Assembly (NCBI GenBank): GCA_964636325.1 | Contig: CAZWRV010000021.1 | Coordinates: 12,583-76,582 of the forward strand | Direction: 5' to 3' | Length of the DNA stretch: 64,000 nt | DNA from: CAZWRV01 sp964636325 | Lineage (GTDB): Bacteria; Verrucomicrobiota; Lentisphaeria; Victivallales; GWF2-50-93 | In this document: positions 61,275-64,000 of the stretch, piece by piece | Position numbering within the stretch: position 1 is the stretch's first letter | Layout of the letters: every line of letters begins with the position of its first letter | Notes under the pieces: generated by a model | The model's database searches: none | Seen by the model: the letters and a program-made list of their open reading frames with translations, nothing else | What the model was told of the DNA's origin: nothing | Position numbers and translations under genes: made by a program

Positions 61275-63622
61275 CTGGCGCCCTTCTTCTCCGGCCCCTT
61301 GCCTTCCAAAATGGCAAAATACCTGCTTGTCACAGCCGAACCTTCTAGCTTTAGACCCCTTAACTCCTTTAATGTTGCATCCGCCGAAGAAGTTCCGGAA
61401 CGATATTTGAAATAAAGCGCCGCCGCCGCCGCAGGCTTCTCCAATGTCGTCCCCCCGGCAAGCGCCAGCGTCTCATCGAAGAGCTTCCGGTTTGCAGGCG
61501 TGGCCGGAGCATACAGCGCATAAAGCCCAAGTGCTTCCACTGACCGGGAAAGATATGCCATCTCCTTCTTCTTCGAGTAGATCATGTTCCCCAGGGATAC
61601 CGTGCTTTGGAAGGCAAGAGGATCCTTGTGCGGAAAATATTTCAGCGTCCGGACGCTGGCGCTGAAGTTGTTGAAGGCCTTCAAGAGGCTGTCCTCCTCC
61701 TGGACGACATTGTAGCGGAAATGATAGAAGGAGCCCAGCACCGTATGGACATGCGTGTTGAACCTGTCCCATTCCGCAGCGTTCTCAAAGCAGGCGATGG
61801 CATTGTCCAGAAAGCCGAACTGATATGACGCCACCCCCGCAGCCATGTAGAGGATCGGCGGATTCCAAGACCTTTTCTCGTAAATGTCCAGCTGCTCCAA
61901 CGCGCTGTCATAGACATCGTTCGCCTCCTCCTGCTTCATCTCCTTCCCAAGCCTGCACGCCTTTTCCCCTAGAAGACGGACTCGGTCTATGGCATAATAC
62001 GATTCCTTGGGGCATGCCTCGCAAGCTTTCTTAAGAAGCTCCAACGCGGTATCAATATCCTTGCCCTCCATCTTGTGGGCTGCGCCGGAATATTTCAGGG
62101 ACTCGTTGTAATATATGTCGGCCCTTGCCTGCTTAAGCCCGGTCCAAAGACAAGGCAGGCAGAAAAGTACTGAAAATGCCGCAAAAACCAGCCCTGCGGC
62201 AGTTCCAAGCCGCGGACTCGGCCCATCTCCTCCCTCGTGCGCTGCGACCGGAGAAAACTTCAGCCTCAGATTCACATGCATCGCCCAGATCATCCCCAGC
62301 AGGATATTGAAAAGAACCAAATTCCCGATCACCTCCACCGCTCCGACCTGGTTCACTAGATATGCCGCCAGCCCAGAACCAAGACCCGCCATCACCGCAA
62401 GGTTCAGCCGCTCGGCACTCCTGCGGAAAAAGGAGCACAGCATGATCAAAGAAACCCCTATCACCGAAAGATATGCCAGAAAACCAAGTATCCCGCAGGT
62501 CGCCAGAACTGAAAGATATACGCAGTGCGGACTGTCATAGAACTTGTTCAAGGATATGCTCGAAAGCTCATACCCCTTGTATTTAAGAAAGTTCTTCTGG
62601 AAGTTCTCCGGGCCCACCCCGAGCACACGTCCCCCCTTGAGCTCCGCCCAGCAGCAACGCAACGTGTCCCTCCACAGGTATGGCCTCTCAACAGGCACTA
62701 CCTCGCCGGTATAGAAGTATTTCTCGCTCATTGTGAAAAGCGACTTCGCCTTCGACGAAACTGTCGCCTTAAAGTTCGGGACAAAAAGGCACATCAGCAG
62801 CACACAGACGCACACAGCGGAAACTAATCCGGCAGCCACAAAGGCTGTCCTTGTCCGCGAAAGCCTGAACACATATCTGCTCACAAGTAATATCCATAGC
62901 ACAAGCCCAAATGCCATCCCAAGCCACGAAGCCCTGGTCAGCGACATTATTACCGTCGCAATCTGAAGAAGTCCTGAAAAAAGAAAAAACGCCCCTAAAA
63001 ACCGTCTCCCACGGAGCAGATATGCCGTCCCGCAAGAAAGGGATAGGAACAGTGAAACGACCAGAAACGGACCGAGAAAGTCCGGATTCCCCGCAAAACC
63101 GGACGGCCTGACGCTGTAGGGACTTCCCTCTAAGGCCTTCGTAACTCCTAGGAAATCATGGCCGGCCGCCTGCAAAAATCCATATCCCGAATTAAGCAGT
63201 CCTATGCACGATATCACCACCGCCAGACTGAAAACCGTCTTCGTCCTGCCGAACAACACCCCGATCAGCGGCACAAGAAGCAGCGAAGGAAGCAGGACGG
63301 AGAGCCCAATCCTCCTGTAATAAGAGCCGAAAAATGATATCCAGGCGTCCTTGGAAAAACAAGTCGAAAGAACAAGGCAGGAAGCCAGCAGAAGCACCGC
63401 AAGCCATATAGGGCTCCTGAGACGTTTCACCGACAAGGCCGGCTCACTCATCATGAAAAGGCCGCCCGACATCCCCGCGACGACGAACAAGACCTGAAAT
63501 GCAAGCATCCGTGGGAGATCGAACGAGACATACAGCCCCCGCCAGGAAAGAGACGAACAGCACAGCAGCATCAAAGCAAGCGACCAGAAAAAGACTCCCT
63601 GGAACATATCAGTCCGCCTCAT
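61271..63622 (-). CDS. O-antigen-ligase-like polytopic protein with C-terminal TPR region
   Basis: About 783 residues from ATG 63622 (MRRTDMFQGVFFWSLALMLL), preceded by GGAGGGAGAAGG. Alternative start is 63658. About ten transmembrane helices with the Wzy_C-type layout: a large loop containing ERPYLWRDTLRCCWAELKG and GVGPENFQKNFLKYKGYELS, a pattern conserved in O-antigen ligase/polymerase proteins. The C-terminal 280 residues are soluble helical repeats with TPR character (ALELLKKACEACPKESYYAI). It shares ATGA with the gspL-like gene, so it is co-translated with the secretion operon, an unusual linkage. Confidence 0.8.
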   Translation of the reverse strand: MRRTDMFQGVFFWSLALMLLCCSSLSWRGLYVSFDLPRMLAFQVLFVVAGMSGGLFMMSEPALSVKRLRSPIWLAVLLLASCLVLSTCFSKDAWISFFGSYYRRIGLSVLLPSLLLVPLIGVLFGRTKTVFSLAVVISCIGLLNSGYGFLQAAGHDFLGVTKALEGSPYSVRPSGFAGNPDFLGPFLVVSLFLSLSCGTAYLLRGRRFLGAFFLFSGLLQIATVIMSLTRASWLGMAFGLVLWILLVSRYVFRLSRTRTAFVAAGLVSAVCVCVLLMCLFVPNFKATVSSKAKSLFTMSEKYFYTGEVVPVERPYLWRDTLRCCWAELKGGRVLGVGPENFQKNFLKYKGYELSSISLNKFYDSPHCVYLSVLATCGILGFLAYLSVIGVSLIMLCSFFRRSAERLNLAVMAGLGSGLAAYLVNQVGAVEVIGNLVLFNILLGMIWAMHVNLRLKFSPVAAHEGGDGPSPRLGTAAGLVFAAFSVLFCLPCLWTGLKQARADIYYNESLKYSGAAHKMEGKDIDTALELLKKACEACPKESYYAIDRVRLLGEKACRLGKEMKQEEANDVYDSALEQLDIYEKRSWNPPILYMAAGVASYQFGFLDNAIACFENAAEWDRFNTHVHTVLGSFYHFRYNVVQEEDSLLKAFNNFSASVRTLKYFPHKDPLAFQSTVSLGNMIYSKKKEMAYLSRSVEALGLYALYAPATPANRKLFDETLALAGGTTLEKPAAAAALYFKYRSGTSSADATLKELRGLKLEGSAVTSRYFAILEGKGPEKKGAR

Positions 63623-63684
63623 ATCTGTTTTACCTTCTCCCTCCTGAAACTCGATCATCTTATTCGCACTCTTCCTCGGTATCT

Positions 63685-63792
63685 CATCTGAAACTCGTCT
63701 CAAAGTGGCGTAGACATTCCTGTCTGCGCAATCCGCAGGTAGGAATACCTGCGTCCGCAGCGGACAGACGGCCACTTCCTCTGAGGCTCGCC
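63685..63792 (+). repeat. Twin-hairpin element, copy 5
   Basis: CATCTGAAACTCG, then TAGACATTCCTGTCTGCG, GCAGGTAGGAATACCTGC, and a longer tail ending at CTTCCTCTGAGGCTCGCC (63775-63792), which itself is another edge motif. It has more divergence and extra sequence than the other copies. Confidence 0.8.
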
Positions 63793-63796
63793 CATC

Positions 63797-63836
63797 GTAA
63801 ACATTCAGGGAACTACGCCCCCGGCAGGGAAAACCG
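63797..63836 (-). repeat. Degenerate copy of the AGGGCGTAG-loop palindrome
   Basis: GTAAACATTCAGGGAA, CTACGCCCC, then an arm that no longer pairs well (CGGCAGGGAAAACCGG). The loop is the best-kept part. Confidence 0.55.
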
Positions 63837-63947
63837 GAATTTAGCGGATTTAACAGGATTTTACAGAACAAGATGCAACTTTTATCCATTATTGTACGGT
63901 CTAAACCTATCGGACACATGTTGAAAAAACGCCCCTCTCGGCGATAT

Positions 63948-64000
63948 TATACTCATTTAGGTCTGCAAATTGGCATTTTGACGAGCAAGATTTGGGATTG
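63948..64000. mobile_element. Left end of another TATACTC terminal-inverted-repeat element, cut by the window edge
   Basis: TATACTCATTTAG at 63948, then CATTTTGACGAGCAAGATTT and GGGATTG, which is the complement of the right end and inner part of the element at 4529-4805 (about 25 bases beyond the terminus match). The remainder lies outside the window. Confidence 0.7.

Larger units (their letters stand above)
63623..64000. other. Upstream region of the secretion operon with stacked repeats
   Basis: 378 bases without a gene up to the window edge. They contain CTCCTGAAACTCG (63641-63653), twin-hairpin copy 5 (63685-63792), the degenerate AGGGCGTAG palindrome (63797-63836), a run resembling ATCTTGTTAATCCTGTTATC near 63840-63880 (also at 26010-26050), and the start of a TIR element (63948). 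The operon promoter must lie within or left of these. Confidence 0.6.

Noticed and set aside
49780..63622. Type IV pilus locus instead of type II secretion
   Set aside because: PilM/N/O-like features occur in the GspL/GspM proteins, but GspG motifs, GspH-I-J-K minor pseudopilins and a single ATPase without PilT or PilA favour a T2SS.

Overview
The window reads like the chromosome of an environmental, diderm, moderately GC-rich bacterium, most likely of the PVC superphylum (Lentisphaerota or Verrucomicrobiota-like). This is inference from gene content: type II secretion (T2SS) pseudopilins whose residue before the FTL(L/M)E motif is not always glycine, several Gfo/Idh and URO-D family genes, family-38 and family-2 mannosidases, BACON/LamG secreted giants, an ECF sigma factor beside an FHA protein, and many dispersed palindromic repeats. 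No 16S rRNA or ribosomal protein gene is present to settle it.

Layout. 1-8.1 kb: mainly leftward household genes (esterase, YrbG-type antiporter, glycosyltransferase, purA, 2-hydroxyacid dehydrogenase, lipoprotein), with one rightward voltage-gated-type ion channel. 8.3-16.8 kb: rightward genes (flavin oxidoreductase, dolichyl-phosphate-sugar-synthase-like GT2, YfhO/PTPS-like membrane protein, secreted protein, ECF sigma/anti-sigma pair, monofunctional CoaC-like flavoprotein, Gfo/Idh). 16.8-34.2 kb: an accessory region with a redoxin fragment, a very large secreted CBM9/GH-like protein, a Phd/VapC toxin-antitoxin pair, tRNA-Arg(ACG), and a DeoR-controlled mannoside cluster (GH2, GH38, two URO-D proteins, CrtI-like flavoprotein, HEAT protein) interrupted by a short graveyard of gene fragments. 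34.2-35.4 kb: leftward ECF sigma plus FHA protein.

36.2-49.7 kb: four rightward secreted proteins. A 2042-aa BACON/LamG protein is followed by a 1464-aa C10 (streptopain-type) peptidase with the same BACON and LamG modules, a 726-aa beta-propeller-like lipoprotein, and a 202-aa paralogue of the N-terminal domain of that lipoprotein. Converging on them is a leftward T2SS operon, 63.6-49.8 kb: O-antigen-ligase/TPR protein, GspL(PilM/N-like), GspM(PilO-like), GspD, E, F, G, H, I, J, K. The natural reading, not proven here, is that this apparatus exports the neighbouring giant proteins. No gspC or prepilin peptidase gene is visible.

The most distinctive feature is the density of small dispersed repeats. 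They include (a) a palindrome with a conserved 9-nt loop AGGGCGTAG; (b) a twin-hairpin element whose edge carries CTCCTCTGAAACTC and, on the minus strand, places a GGAG Shine-Dalgarno exactly 4 nt before the ATG of two different genes; (c) a terminal-inverted-repeat element (TATACTCCTTTAGG...) found both as a bare palindrome and with about 200 bp of cargo; (d) an AAATTCCAAATAAATC element; and (e) heptamer and hexamer runs (GTGTCGG, TCGGNN), one inserted in frame inside a coding sequence.
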